A stretch of DNA of 64,000 nt from Strigops habroptila (taxonomy: Eukaryota; Chordata; Aves; Psittaciformes; Psittacidae): assembly GCF_004027225.2 (NCBI RefSeq), contig NC_044277.2, positions 99,689,725 to 99,753,724 on the forward strand. The letters are read 5' to 3'. Shown in pieces: positions 49,201 through 62,833 of the stretch (the stretch's first letter is position 1; each line of letters begins with the position of its first letter). A program made the position numbers and the translations under genes. A model generated the notes under the pieces. It had not been told where the DNA came from and made no database searches. It saw only the letters and a list, made by a program, of their open reading frames with translations.

Positions 49201-52200
49201 GAGCAACCTGCTTTAGTGGAAGGTGTCCCTGCCCGTGGCAGGGGATTGGAACTGGATGAGCTTTAAGGTCCCTTCCAACCCAAACCATTCTGATTCTATG
49301 ATGCACACATCTGGTTTTTATCTCAGTGGCAATGAGACTGTAGCTATCACTGTTCTGTAGCATGTGCCAAGTGTTGGAGAGGAGGTAATGAAGAGGGATG
49401 GACTTAGCACAGGAAAACCAAAATTTAATTAGACAATGAAATGTTAACAGAGGCAGAGCATGTGCTTCAGTGTTCTTTTCTAGACACCATCTCTGTGACT
49501 CACTGACCAAAGTCGTCAAAGCGTGGCTCAGTTTAAGCACCCGAGTCCATACTCAGGCATTGAGTGACTTGATTTTCCAAAGTGCCAGGTAGCTCTGCTG
49601 AGATACCTCAAATGTAGACTGCATTGGGAAGTGCAACTGCTTAATGAGGTGTCCTTATCTGTATTAATAGCTTGTGTCCAGCTGCTTTTTTGTTTCCTGG
49701 TTTGTTTGCATGTTTCAGAAAGAATCAGATGAGGTTTGTTCTTAATTTCTGATCAGAGTTTTCACTCTGAAGTGAAAGGGAGGATTTTAAACAAAAGATA
49801 GAGAAACATTCCTTTTTAGTTCATTTGATTTTGATGTTCCCTTTTATCTATCTCTCTCTCTGTTGTCCCATTATAGTCTTTAGTCATAAATGCTTTCAAA
49901 TTAAGAGCCTTCCTTGGCAGTCCAGTGGTAATGTGTTCCACACCTGTGGGGACGTAGGGGGGGGTCCTACTGCACCAGGAAGGGTGAAGAGTATGAAACA
50001 GCAGCATTTTTGGCCACAGAGAAAGCTCCAGAACATTCTGAACAGGTGTCTGGGTAGTTGGTGTAGAGAAGGGATGCTGTATATGGTAATGAGGAAGTAG
50101 ATATCTGCGGTCTGCCAGTGTTGTCCAAAGCAGATTTTAAGTTGCTTCTCCCCTAAGCACCCATGGATGTCGTTTTGACCGTGAACTTTACCTTCAAAGC
50201 TATTAATTCCTGGCTATTTTTCCTGTTTCCCCTATTCAGATTACCACTTTGTGACGAGAGAGGAAATGCAGAAAGAAATTGATGCTGGTGAATTCATTGA
50301 GCACGCAGAGTTCTCTGGAAATATGTATGGAACAAGGTATGCAGCTGAGACACTGTGGCTGCTGAACCCAGGCGGTGCTGCGAGCTGAGATGATGGTGAA
50401 GGAAAAAGTATTTTGACTTAGGTACACTGTCTTTACCCCAAGCACCCAGATTCATGCCAATAAGCAAAGCCTTTCGTTTTGATAGCGAGGTCCTTGTCAG
50501 CTTTATTAAGATGGCAAAATTAACTCTTGCAGAGAGTTAGCTCATTGTAATTAAATCATCTTTGTGTTACAAGATCCTCTATAGCCTCCAGTATTTGAGG
50601 GCTGCTGAAGTACTTCGTATGTGTAACACTCCTCCTGCACAGGGGTGATTTTTATGCTCCTTAATATTTTCCAAGTGCTTGCAGATAGTGGTGGGCAGAA
50701 TGAAGGCTTACTCTCTATAATGATGTGAATATGATGAATTTAAGAGCAGGAGCTGTACCTGTATTGGCTGTTGTGAAACAAATTCTTGTGCTGCTTTGGT
50801 AAAGTGGCTGCTTAAAAACAGCTAAATTGTATAGCACCCTTGACTGCGGTTAAAGAGTTAGGTGGATTTTAAAATAGCATTGCCTTTAGCGTTGGAGTTG
50901 GTGATCAATAAAACATTAAGCTGCAATGTTAATTAGAAGTCAGATATCTTATATAATTATTGTGAGAAAATTGTGGCACTGTAGTAAAGGACCTGCCAAG
51001 GAGGAAAGTTAAATGTTTCTTGAGATATTTAATTAGTTGTGTTAAAGAAACTTTTCAGGAAGACATAGATTTCTTAAAGAGCTGAACGTGCTTTTTCTTG
51101 AGAATTTTTTGGAGATGGCAGCATTTCCTTCTGAGGATGGTTTCTTTATGGGAGGTGCCAACATAAGTCCTCCAGGTTGAACGTGGTGTAGGTGTACGGC
51201 TCTGAAGGAACATTTGGTGAGTCTGTGTTTCAGTAGGATAGCTGTTTCAGTGTGACATGCACAGGCATCACTTGCTGTCACTGTAGCTAAGGGCAGCCTG
51301 GCCAGGGTTCTGGCTGTGCTCCCTCTGAGGCTGGTGGAGGAGCACAATCCCCTCTGCTCTGGCCTTGATAGTTCCAGTGTTGCTTGTTTGATAAGAGAAG
51401 TGAAAGCTGACAGCTCATCTTCCAAATACCCAGCACCAAGGAGAGACTGAGTTCAAGCTTCTTAATCCCTGGCTTCATCCTGCGTAGGACAGGCTTCCTT
51501 CCTTCACGTGGGTCCTGCTTAATCCAGCTGGCCACAATGTGGAGGAGACAGCTGCTCTCCGATGCCTGATACATCAGTGGAGTTGATTTTGGTGCCTTTC
51601 CCTCAGGGTAGGTGGTGAGAAGACTTCTCTCCTCAGCAAATTTCCTTGAAATTTGCAGGAATTTGATACTTTAACGAAATTAAATGACGTGTTTGGGTTT
51701 GTTTCTGAGGTGCTTTTCTCCCTGACCCTTAATTTCATCTTCAGTCTCCTCTGCATATTCATGCTGCCTGTGCTCTGCCTGTGGTGGTGGGCAGGCGGGG
51801 TGGGAGGCTGAAATCAACCCAGACCATCTCAGCAATAAAGACCAGTTTGCAAACAAAATACATACAGAATCTCTCCAAGCTAATGTTTCCTCTACAAGTG
51901 TCTAAGGATGTTTCTAATAAGATGTGTGCTAAAATGGAGAGTCCGTCATCCTTATCAGAATAGTTGAAATTTTTACCAATCCTTTCTCCTCCCTAGTTCA
52001 TAGAATCACAGAATGGTTTGGGTTGGAAGGGACCTTAAAGCTCATCCAGTTCCAACCCCCTGCCACGGGCAGGGACACCTTCCACTAGACCAGGTTGCTC
52101 CAAGCCCCTGTGTCCAGCCTGGCCTTGAACACTGCCAGGAATGGGGCAGCCACAGCTTCTCTTGCTAAATCTAACAATAATGAATAACTAAAAATTAGTT

Positions 52201-55200
52201 GCTGAAATTAAGAGCCCTGAAAGGGGCCCATCTGTGGGGTAGCACTGAGTCCTGCCCACAGAAACCAGAATTTCTTTGAAGCTGCCTTGAATTAGAGGCT
52301 GAAATTGGTGCAGACATAGGGGCCCTGAGAGCTGCTGGCTCTTTGTTGACCAGTTGTAGCAGTAGTTAGTTGATACCTGATGATACCGGATGAAGCCTGT
52401 GGCTTTCACAAGGCAAACCAAGCTATTTTTGGGGAGTTCTTGTGAATGTGTGGTGAATGGTGCTCAGATCTGGGTTCTTGCTGCTCCCCCCTCGGGCAAG
52501 GCAGCAGACCTCTGTATTTGTATAGGGCACAGTGCTGGTCTCACAGCTTGGCTTCAGCTTTCTCCTTCCTGTTGGGGACATGATCTGTGTTATTGGACTC
52601 CCACGTCAGGAGGAAAGTCATCAGCTACCTCTATCCTCCTGCATGACCCCATCATAGTGGTGTGTTTGCAGGCAGTAGACCCTGCTACTGACCACACCAG
52701 CTGCCTGAAGCTGCCTGTCTGCCTGCTCTTCCCCACCGTCTGGCATGAGGAGCTGACAGCACCGCTGTGTCAGGCTGCTCCAGTGCTCATCTCCGTTCTT
52801 TGGGGCTTTTCTGGGCTTGCAGGCTCCCAGAAGTCTTTACAGCTTTTCCCTTCTCTGCTCTGCTCCCTATTCCTCCAAGGCACCTTCTGCTTGCACTGCC
52901 TCTGCACTCTCCAGCTGTATTTGCAGTGAGCTGTCATGTAGCCATGGTACGTGTGGGTTCAGGACTCTGTGCTGTCACATTTTCCTCTGCTCACATCCTG
53001 CCAACAGCAGCACCGTGGCAACAAGCAGCTGCTGCTGACGCCCATGGGTGCATTTCCTCCATGCCGGTGAAGACCCTGTGTTCTCCAGCTGGTACAGCCA
53101 GAAGCAGGGCTGGTGAGAGCTGTGGGAGGAAGGCTGAGGTCCCAAGTCCTGTTTCACTGGAGCCGTGACTCCCTTTTCCTGGGGCTTAGGACAAACACAA
53201 GTGCATTTCCTTAAGGGATTCTGTTTTCAGCCCATCTTTGCAGAAGGCATCAGAGAGCAAATCTTGGTGGTGCAGGGTGACAAGGTGAGGTCCCAAGAAG
53301 TGCTCTGGGTACAGGCAGGGAATTGAGCAAGTTGGGGGCCAGCTGTAGGGCAGTGTTGGCTCTTTAATCTCTGCTTCCACTGCATGTCCTCCTGACTTCA
53401 TGGTCTCAAAACCCACAGTGCCACTTCTGAGCTCTCCTGGCAGGGCTTCTCTCCACACCAGCCATCATGCCACAGGGTCTTGGCTTGGAGGAGAATCTGC
53501 ACAGCACTGTGCAAATACTGGCTGAAAAGTCCCCCAGGAGAGCTGCTATCCAGTATCTAGTACAGGTACCTCCAGTGCACAAGGAGAGGGTTGGCGTTGC
53601 TGATTTCAAGGGAGAACTTTAGGTGTTCAGGAACAAACTCAAGGCAATTCCCCCACGTTGGGGAAGAGATACCATCTGTAATGACATATGAGAATTTGCA
53701 GGCATTGTGCATCTTAATTTTTCTTAATTGTGCATCTTGTGACCCAGGCAGGAGTGTCCATCTCAAGCATCCTTCAGGAGAGCATGTCGGTACAGAAACT
53801 GGTGGATCTCCAGAGCAGGAGGAAGGAAGTTCGTAGTGGTTTTGCTCTGTGGTGAAAGTTGCTCCTGTGTTTGTTGAAGGCAGGAGCTTTAACAGACTGC
53901 ACCTGAGCCACTGCTCATGAGATAGTTTCATGTTACCCATTTCCACACCTTCTGTTGTGGTTTTGCCAGCCTCTTTAGCAGAAAACAGCAGGTCCCTGCT
54001 CTGCCACAGGGATCCGGAGGACACTTGGGGAAGGAGAACTGTTCAGCAAGAACAGAGCAGCCTCTCCTCTCCTGCTACAGTTTGGGCACATGGGAGTCCT
54101 GTGAGGTCAAGGCCTGCTGTTAGAGGCGGACAAACCAAGCCCGCGCTGCTGTGGCTGAATGCTTGACCCCTTCCCTCTTTGCTCTGTCCCCAGTAAAGGT
54201 GCGGTGCAGGCTGTTCAGGCCCAGAACCAGATCTGTGTCCTTGACATTGACATCCAGGGTGTGAAGAACATCAAGAAGACAGACCTGAACCCCATCTACA
54301 TCTCTGTGCAGCCTCCGTCCATAGACATCTTGGTGAGCGACCGCCTTCCTTTGCCGTTAGGCAGTTAGAGGTAATCAGCGTCTTGCTCTGAAGTGATGGG
54401 GGTTCCCCCCTCATTGATTCATCTATATATTTTTAAGGGCTGTAGAATAGGTGGGGAGGACATTTCTGAGCACACCCTTACCTCTGCCCCTTCCAGCTCC
54501 CCAACCTCTGGCCCCCAGGGGATAAATCTTCCTGTGCTCTTTTTTGAGTCCCTCCTGTACGGTTTCCACACTTTGGCATGTTTGCCTGCAGTGGGTTATA
54601 GACTCCATTGCAGCGTGGCCAGCTTTTAAATGCGTTAGTTGTGCTTAATGCTGAGGAGAGGAGGAGGTTAAACTGAGGGAAGCTGGTTCTCTGCAGCACT
54701 GAAAATCCTGTACCCCTCTGGTCTTATGGCATCTTATATAATAATGATTGCAATGTGCCTTTCACAGAAGCAAAATCATTGCCATGGTTCAGAGAGGGAT
54801 GTGGACACGTATGCATGCAACTTGTTGAAGCTGTGCAAGGAGTATGGGCAGTAAAGGCCACAACTCCTGGCTCTCCCCTCTTGGTGGTGTTGAGTTTGTG
54901 GAGGAGGAAGCCAACAGCACCAGGCATCAGTGCCCAGCAGAGAGATTTAATCTCCCAGCAGTACCTGCAAATAACCAAACCAACCCAAAACCAGGGGGAC
55001 AACAAGAGACTGGCAGCCTGAGCTCTGGGTAGGAGAGTTTGAGCCCAAACTCACCTTGTCCACTGGTTTGCTCTGGGCTGTATATGAAGCCCCTCACCCT
55101 TTGCAGAGTGTTATCTCACCTGCCGGTGGTTGCTGGTAGTAGGAAATGGCAGACAGCATTGGCTTGTGGGGTGGGTGGTGGTTTCTGCATCCAGCATTCA

Positions 55201-56219
55201 GAACACATGTTTCTTAAATATTTTTGTCATTGGGTTTAGGAAAAAAGACTACGTGACCGACAGACTGAGACGGAAGAAGGTTTACTGAAGCGTTTGACTG
55301 CAGCCCGCGTAGATTTGGAGCTTAGTAAGTCCAGAGGCCTTTCAGTGATGTGCACAGGGAGAGGGGATGTATTGCTGTTTTGGGAGATGTTTTTCATGTG
55401 AACATCTGACTTTTGTTCTGCAAGGAGTGCTGGCAGGGCTTGGACGTTAGCTGAGTTTTATCTAAGCACCATACTGCATCGTTTCCCACTGCAGTTCCTT
55501 GTGAGTGGTGGGCAGAGGGGCTAAAATAATAATAACAAAATGCCATATAAGAACTCACGTCATGCACAAGAGATGACACAGGGAGGGACACATTCTCAAG
55601 CTCTTAACTCCCTGTCGCTGTCTCTCTATCCAGGTAAAGAGCCTGGCCTGTTCGACGTGGTCATTATTAACGATGATTTAGAAAAAGCCTATTCCGAGTT
55701 GAAGGAGACACTCCTGGAGGTGAGTCATCATTCGGGGCTTTTTTGCCCTGCTCGCTGGGCAGGGATGACCTCTAGGATGAGTGAGTGAAGGTTTGTCTAT
55801 AGGCAGCCACAGAAATGTGACCACATGCATGCACTTGATATGGTTTGAGCTGCTGAGTGACATAGGCTGAGCACAGATCATGTATGAGCAATGGTGGATC
55901 AGTGGCCTAAGAGTGTGGGAAACGGATCCAGTACAATACTGGGTTCGGGGCAAAATAAACACATGTCCCTTGGCAATATGGAAGGGGGCCCACTATTTTT
56001 GAAGAGCCTCTAAGTCAAACCTTGCCTTGTCCCTAAAGGCTCATGTGTAAACTCCGGGCATGGTCCTGCGATGTTGTGGAGCTGGTTTGAGGAGATGATC
56101 GCTTGTGGCCTCCAGAGATGTGAAATTAAGAGCTTTTCCCAAAGAGTGGCAGATACTCAGTAGTTTTCCTGATCTCCCTGCAGGAAATCAAGAAGACCCA
56201 AGAATCCAGGAAGTCCTGA
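39997..56219 (+). CDS. GUK1: Guanylate kinase, long (mitochondrial-type) and short (cytosolic) starts
   Basis: Coding exons are 39997-40039, 46333-46446, 48219-48260, 50240-50336, 54194-54332, 55240-55324, 55634-55719 and 56184-56219. All have GT/AG borders with matching phases, giving 213 aa from the exon 1 ATG or 198 aa from the exon 2 ATG at 46335. The enzyme converts GMP plus ATP to GDP plus ADP. Seen in order (short-form numbering) are the P loop [10 protein letters not shown] (10-19), the GMP-binding HTTRKPR then [39 protein letters not shown], the lid [13 protein letters not shown], and [14 protein letters not shown]. The exon 1 leader [14 protein letters not shown] is Arg/Ala-rich without acids, like a mitochondrial targeting peptide and like the long human isoform. 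Introns carry three CR1 copies. No defect is seen. Confidence 0.97.
40986..41500 (+). mobile_element. CR1 LINE 3' fragment (second family) in GUK1 intron 1
   Basis: It runs from gtgtgtgaatcctgtgctca through the ORF2 C-terminus, open for about 140 codons ([18 protein letters not shown] region). It ends in the ttggacttgatgatcttaaa and cttgattctatgg tail. The tail type matches 31723-33572 rather than the majority family. Confidence 0.92.
41501..46332 (+). other. GUK1: GUK1 intron 1, remainder
   Basis: No gene, RNA or transposon was recognised. There is an A run at 44415-44429. Open frames here give peptides with no family resemblance. Confidence 0.5.
48476..49306 (+). mobile_element. CR1 LINE with a hairpin at its 5' end, GUK1 intron 3
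   Basis: The copy covers the last part of ORF2 and the 3' tail (to accattctgattctatgatg). Its first 30 bases (48476-48505) are an inverted copy of 48521-48550 with about 27 of 30 positions matching. The match continues inward to a loop of roughly 5 nt between gggcc and ggccc. The inverted arm is CR1 sequence itself (ttgttgaacttcatgagg). Coding frames are broken. Confidence 0.9.
50337..54193 (+). other. GUK1: GUK1 intron 4 (3.9 kb)
   Basis: Apart from the CR1 at 52000-52163, the intron shows no recognisable gene or repeat. The 179-codon open frame at 52390-52929 is rich in Ser, Leu and Cys and matches nothing I know. Confidence 0.5.
52000..52163 (-). mobile_element. CR1 LINE 3' fragment in GUK1 intron 4
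   Basis: The reversed tail atagaatcacagaatggttt leads into the 3' UTR and the end of ORF2, and the copy stops at gccacagcttctct. It is antisense to GUK1 and 5'-truncated. Confidence 0.92.
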
Positions 56220-56620
56220 GCTGAGCCTGCTTGGATGTTTTATCTTTGCACATCATTCCCGAAGCACCTGATGCCCATTTCATTACGAGAGACATTCCCT
56301 TTAGACTGATCCTCCTCCCGAGTTACTCTAGGATGTTTCTATTAAAAGGAAAGAAAATGAAACCTGGTCACACTTGTGCTTGTGTTCGCTGCAAACTTGG
56401 TGTGTGCTCCCCCAGGTTTGTACCTCAGGAGGATGCTTTGGGAGTGATTGTGTGGCATGTGCTGCAAAAGGGCAGAGCCATTCTGCGAGGCTGTACAGGA
56501 GCTGTGTGGGCAGCTGTGGCCCCGACACGTGGCTTTGGATCCCTCTGCAGTGTTTGTGGAGGTACATGTTGTGCCAGCTAATGCTGCTCAATAAAGGAGA
56601 GATACTTAGGTTGATGTGAC
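56220..56620 (+). other. GUK1: GUK1 3' UTR
   Basis: Non-coding sequence from the stop to the aataaa signal at 56590-56595, about 390 nt. An internal attaaa near 56340 could give a shorter form. Confidence 0.7.
56590..56595 (+). terminator. GUK1: GUK1 polyadenylation signal
   Basis: Canonical aataaa in tgctcaataaaggaga, 371 bases after the stop codon. It is the first good signal downstream of the last exon. Confidence 0.75.
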
Positions 56621-57629
56621 TCCCATTTCCACCTGCACATGGAGGGGTTTACATCTTCACCAGCACCTGATGTCACAACTGTTGGCATCCTCTTCTCCCT
56701 CTGGTTCCTGCTTGCTTTTGCAGATCTGACTACAGCTACTCCAGGCATTTCTGATTGTCGGTGCTTGCCGCCCTCTGCTTCTCTGGTGTGGTGGTGTGTC
56801 ACTGTGGCAAAGCAGCATAGCTCAGCTGCTCTAGCCACAGTGCTTGTGAGCACATGGGTTTGTTTAAACCCGAAATGAGAAGGGAATGGTTTCAGGATAT
56901 GATCTATCTGCTGCCTTGTTTTCTGGGGGAAAAGTACCATCAGCTTCTCTGCCATCCTGGCAGCAGTCTTGGAACCAAGTAATTCACATGTACTTGGTCC
57001 ACTTGGGTTTAGGTGCTTTTATGCCTACAAGCTAGGGGAGAACAGATTCCCTTCCCAAGCTGTGCAACCTTTTTGTTGACGTGCTTGAGGACAGCAGTAA
57101 ATCCCTTCTCCTAAGAGGGATCCATGTGATCTAGCTGCTGTCCCTCATGCTGGTCTCTGGCTTGAGATATGGAGAGCTTTGCCTGATGGTGGCTGGGAGG
57201 ATGCTTTGCACTTCCCCTGCTTGCTTCAGCGTGAATGTTGACGCTTTCACATAACTTTTGAGCCCTTTAGTCCCTCCAGCAGGTCATACCCTGAACTTTC
57301 TTGGAGGTGTTGGTTCCTCACTGAGCCTCTGTGTTCAGAGCACCCAGCCTTCTCAAGAGGTAAGTGTGAGAGAGGGATGAGCCGTGTTGCATCTGATGCC
57401 TCCAGGTGGTTAACCTCATTTTGGGCTCCAGGAAGAAACAGTGGCTGCAAACAGGTGTGCAGCACATCTGCTTGCAGGGTCACTTGTCCCAGAGCCTGGT
57501 GTCCTGGAGGATGCACGTGGTTTGCGTTTGATCCTCGAGACGTGAGTCTGTCAGAGCTGCTGTCCCACAGGTGGTGGCTTCCAGCCACCTGCCCCCAAAC
57601 TGAACCCAGGTCAAGCTGGACTGTTCAAT

Positions 57630-58462
57630 CCTAGAATCACAGAATGGTTTGGGTTGGAAGGGACCTTACAGCTCATCCAGTTCCAAACCCCTGCCACGGG
57701 CAGGGACACCTTCCACTAGACCAAGTTGCTCCAAGCCCCGTCCAAACTGGCCTTGGACACTTCCAGGGATGGGGCAGCCATAGCTTCTCTGGAGATCCTG
57801 TGCCAGTGTCTCACCACCCTCACAGGGAAGAACTTCCTACAATATCATCTAAATTTCCCCTCTGTCAGTTTAAAGCCATTTGCCCTTGTCCTGACCCTAC
57901 AGGCCCTTGTCAAAAGCCCCTCTCCAGCTTTCTTGTTGGCCCCTTTAGGCACTGGAAGCTGCTCTAAGGTGTCCCTGGAGCCTTCTCTTCTCCAGGCTGA
58001 ACAAGCCCAGCTTTCTCAGCCTGTCTCCATAGCAGAGCTGCTCCAGCCCTCAGAGCATCTTTGTGGCGTCCTCTGGACTCGCTCCAACAGCTCTACATCC
58101 TTCTTGTGTTGGGGCCCCAGAGCTGGATGCAGGACTGCAGGGGGATCTCACAAGAGCGGAGCAGAGGGGAAGAATCCCCTCCCTCGACCTGCTGGTGACA
58201 CAGCCCAGGACACGGTTGGTTTCTGGGCTCAAGCGCACACTGCCGGGTCATGGTGAGCTGCTTGCCACCCAACAGCCCCAAGTCCTTCTCCTCAGGGCTG
58301 CTCTCAATCCAGTCTCCCCCAGCCTTTGTTTGTGCTTGGGATTGCCCTGACCCGGGTGCAGGACCTTGCACTTGTTGAACTTCATGAGGTTCGTGCTGTC
58401 CCACCTCTCCAGCCTGTCCAGGTCCCTCTGCATGAGACTCCTTCTGTCCAGGCTCTGATATT
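57630..58462 (-). mobile_element. CR1 LINE, ~830-bp copy downstream of GUK1
   Basis: It starts with the reversed tail (ctagaatcacagaatggttt) and extends through the C-terminal third of ORF2 to ccaggtccctctgcatgaga and ttctgtccagg. It is 5'-truncated, with broken frames. Confidence 0.93.
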
Positions 58463-61400
58463 TTTTCCCCAAACCCACATCTGTTCAGGGCACGTCTGTA
58501 TCTTACACTCCACTATTGGATTTCATTGTTCTCATATCCCATCTGTAGCTTACCCAGCTGCTTGGCTCCAGCACACTTAACAGCACCTCTTGGTTTAGGT
58601 CACCTCCTGATTTACTAAGCTCCATCCTCCACATTGTGGGCAGCAGGAAGCAGAACCAGGCCTTGGGCAACCCCTCTAGTACCTTGCTGGAATTCAGAAG
58701 GATGATTTGTTGATTATTTTGATCATTTACCTCTCTTGGGCTGTTTTAAATACATTTTTCCTAGATTAGACTGAAATTCTTCTGTCAGGAGTTTTGTGTT
58801 GTGATGTTTTAGATTTGGTTAAATGGGCAGGAAAACCCTCCCCCAAATTTTTCTTTGCAACCTCTGGCTTTCTCCATGCTGACAGTGTGAATCGCTATAT
58901 CCAGGCTCCAGACCAACTATGATTTTATTTATTTATGTTTTTCTGAATCGTGGGATTTCGCTCTGAGAGCTGCAGTTGCAATGGGGAAGCGTCCCCTCTA
59001 GATGGCAGAAACGACAGCAGGAAAGTGCCAGGGGCCCGCGCAGCAGAAGGCAGAGGTGGAGGACACGGCGCTGGCCTCAGTCCGGTGGTCTGCAGCCACC
59101 GTGCGGGACCTGTGGTGCTCTCACCCGATGGAAATGCCCCGCTGCTGCCTGCTCAGGCCCACCACCAACACCCCGAGAGCTGCGTGGAGCCCAGCCTTCA
59201 GAGGTCCTGCTGGGAGAGGTGAGTGGCACCTGGGAACGGGAAGGGACGATGCTTCAGCCATATGGAAAATACAAGTAATTTAGATCACCATGTCCCCCTT
59301 CCACGATGGTAACAGAGAGGGAAGTGCTAAATAACCCACCCTATATCGGGTGACCTGGTTTGAGTGGCTGCTGCTGTGTCTGACAGACTGAAGCAGCGAA
59401 TGCCTGGATGCCCAGCGTTAATGCGAGGTGACGGGGTGGCCGTGGGGACGGTGATGGGTAGCGGGGGGACCGGGAGCACGTTGCTGGTGCTGGGCTGGTC
59501 GCTGAGCAGGTGATGCAGCTGTGGAGCATCTCTCACGAGTTGTTTTGGGGTGCTGCCGGCAGTGCCCCTCTCGTGTTTGGTGTTCTGAAGGGGCCATGCC
59601 GTGCACCAAATCTCATGACTGGGTCGGCAAAGGCACCTGTTGAAAGGAGTTTAATTTCTGCATCCTCAAAAATGGGATGTCCCTCTTATTAATTGCATTT
59701 GCAAACATAAATCCTCTTCTGGATCTGTTTTTTCAGTAACAGCTCGTTGTACTGTTCAGTACCATCCCCAGGGCAGGCAAGGACCATGCTGAGCTTTGCT
59801 GATGAGTTTAGGGTCATACACAGCCACAAATGGCAGCTCCCAGTGCTTGATGCGGGGCTGGGATGGAGGGATCAGATGGTGGCAAAGCAAGGGTACAGGG
59901 CTCTCCTTGCCAGGGGTTCCTGTGATTAAAGATGGTCTCCCAAGATCAGCGTATTTCCCACCTAGGATATCTTCCACGCAGGAAGGTGCCGAACATATCA
60001 ACCAACAGGTTTGGAGCATTTTGGGGTGAAGGTGGAAAGCTAATGCTGTCAAATGTGGTTTTGCTTAGCTGTCCCAACAGCCATTAAAACCCTCATCACC
60101 TTGCCTCATGGGCCACAGGGATGAATTTCTGCCCACAAGCATTGCTGTGGCTCCAGCTGAGATGTTGTTGGTTGGTCACTCCATCCCAGGTACACCCAAG
60201 TGAAAGCATGGGCTTGTTCCTGGGTTGCTTGCAGAAATTACAGAAAAAAAAAGGATTTTATATCTATATATTCACTGTTCTTTCAGACTGGAGTAACGTT
60301 GGACAGATTTCAGCTTTTTTCAGCTCCAAAAGATAGTGTAGAAGGGAAGTGTGGAAGCACCTCATCTCACACCCCTGCAGGAGGATGATGCTGGGGGAGG
60401 AAGGCTCATCCGCATGAGTAGGGGGTGTGGGATGGTATGAGATGGACAAATGCATGAGGGCAGGCAATCCCCAAAGCCAGTGCCCAAACCATCCTGGGGG
60501 AAGCCAAGAAAGGCAGGAGCCACACTCCAGGATAGCTTCAAGCAGCCCAAATTACCCCAAAGTCCATCCGCCTCTAGCTCCTTCCAGCATCACATCCCCT
60601 CTGATGATCTCACAGTCCAGAACCTTGTCCTTGCCTTGGCTTTTTTCATCATCTCCGTGTTTTTGGAGGCAGCTCTGATTTTCAAGCTTGCTTCTGTGCC
60701 ATTGCAGAAAGGCACCGCAGGGCAGAGCCGGCCCAGGAAATAATTGGGCAGCCGGCGTATAAAATAAGCAACAAGGAAAAAAAGAGTAGGGAATAACTGA
60801 TTTTCTTGCTTGCCTATCAATGCCCAGCTCAGTCTGTGTGCGAGCTTCCAATTGCAAACACTGGGAGATATAATATCCTGGGTGCCAACATGTGATGGGA
60901 TGTGCTCATGTTGGTGCACAGGGATGGCCTGTTATGGATAGGGCTGCGGCTACAGTGATCTGAGTGCTGTCAGAAGTAGTTATTGGGGGAGAAAAACCTT
61001 ACTGTGAGTGAGCCTGGGCTCCTTGTGTGCATTTAGGACCTTCTGGAGAGGTCGTGCAGCACATCAGTGAGGTTAGTGCTGGCTGGACCCAGCATGGCTG
61101 GGGGCTCTTAGGCCGCCGGTTACCAGCTCTTCTGGCAAATCCCATTTTTTCCTGTATCCAGTGCCTGCATTTCCATCGGTATGCAGCAAACCTCTTCCAG
61201 GAAATCCTCCAGCAGCCTGCACGGCCTCAAAGAGGAGCCAAGAGCCTTGTTGCAGGCGGTTCAGAGCCTCATCCCTCTCCCTGGGGTCACCACTCCAAAG
61301 CAGAGCTGTGGGGTGAGACCTGATGGTGCTCCCCAACCCACTGTGGAGCAAAATCCTCTGGCATCTCACAAGCCACATGAAGCTGGCTGACTTTGCACTG

Positions 61401-62833
61401 GAATGGATGAGGAGCGTGCTCGTGGGAGCAGGGGCTTGGTGGGATGGGGATGGAGGAATGCAGCCATGCCAGACTGTGGGCTTATTTGTAGGGGCTGCTG
61501 CTGTGATTGGTTTTATACCGGGTGATGTTGTCCTTGCTCAGGGATGCCGATGCCCTTTTTGTGCTCTCCCACAGGACAGTGAGGTGACCACCACATGCTG
61601 GCTGCAGCCTCACACTGAGACATCCACCAGCATCACCAATACTGGCAACAGGTAAATCCTATAGAACCCCAACAGCTAATAACAGCTAATAACCCTCCCT
61701 GGGTCTAATTGACCCTGGTGGGGCCCTACCTGACCTATGCTGGCACCCCTTGGCAAGACATCGCTCTTCCAGGACATGTTTTCCCTGACTGCACCGCTGC
61801 TGGAAAGCAAGCTGTGGGGGAGGATCGAGTTTTCTCTCTAGCACGGGGTATTGGGGAGCTTCCTGTTGGAACTTGGTTCTCCAAGGTGCTCGTAGGAGTC
61901 ATGCTGTCTCCAGCTCCATTGGCTCTGTGAGGACAAGAGCCGCCCTGGCAGCCAGACTGCGAGCTGGGATGCGCCTGCCTTGCTGGGCACTGTATTTGGG
62001 TCAGCCTCATCGACTGGATGTGCAACTGTGTCATCCCTGGAGAGCGCGGGATGCCAATCCATAAACCCGACTGGCTCCACATGGGGTGGCACGCACCGTG
62101 AGAAGTGCTGGCCAGGGCGAAACGCCGGCACCAACCGGCATCCCCATTTCACGAGCTCAGCCCTGTTTCCAGGCTCCAAAAATGGGCAAACCCATGGGAT
62201 ATCCAGTACAGGCTCAGATTTTTCCAACAATAGCAGCTGTGACTCCGCTCGTTCGGGATGTGGCTCCAGCCCTGTAAATAGCCAGAAGCCATCTGCAATT
62301 CAGATTGTGTGCAGCGGCAACTGGTACAACAACTGGTACAACCGGATGCTTGTGAAATCGGGGATGCATCCCCTTCCTGACACCTGATTTCTCTCTCCCC
62401 AGGCACTAAGGGAAGGAGGAGCAGGATGTTTTTCTGAATTTTATTTTCCCCATCTTGGCTGCCAGAGATGTGAAGAGGTGATAAAAAGAAGGGAGGCTGA
62501 AAAGGCGAAATCACGGCTGGGAGCCTGGTCCAGTGGGCAGAGGGAAGGATGGAGCAGATGAAGCATCCAGCCTCCCACAGTGGCCAAGTCCTCAGTCCAG
62601 CATTAATTTGCACATACTCCCTTGAAGCCCCAGGGGTTACTGCTCCTATCAAGCAAGTCTTACTGATGGAAAGCAAAGCACCTCCATGGTGGGCATCCAG
62701 CTGCAGAGATGTCCCTGGCTCCCTAATGCAAAGCCAGCACAGAAGTGGTGGGGACTGAGCCCTGCTGGCAAAACTCTCCAAAAAACCAAGTGCAATGCTC
62801 CAGTCCCCACTGTTAGCAATCAGCAATGTGCTG
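58463..62833. other. Intergenic, no recognised gene
   Basis: No exon of the connexin (GJC2) or IBA57 genes that follow GUK1 in mammals was found. A GC-richer stretch at 58950-59230 is open in two frames and ends at a good donor-like site (gagaggtgagtgg), but its peptide is not recognised. The rest shows only short chance frames. Confidence 0.45.

Noticed and set aside
58950-59225. Possible exon ending in gagaggtgagtgg
   Set aside because: Open in more than one frame and unrecognised; no acceptor or partner exon found.
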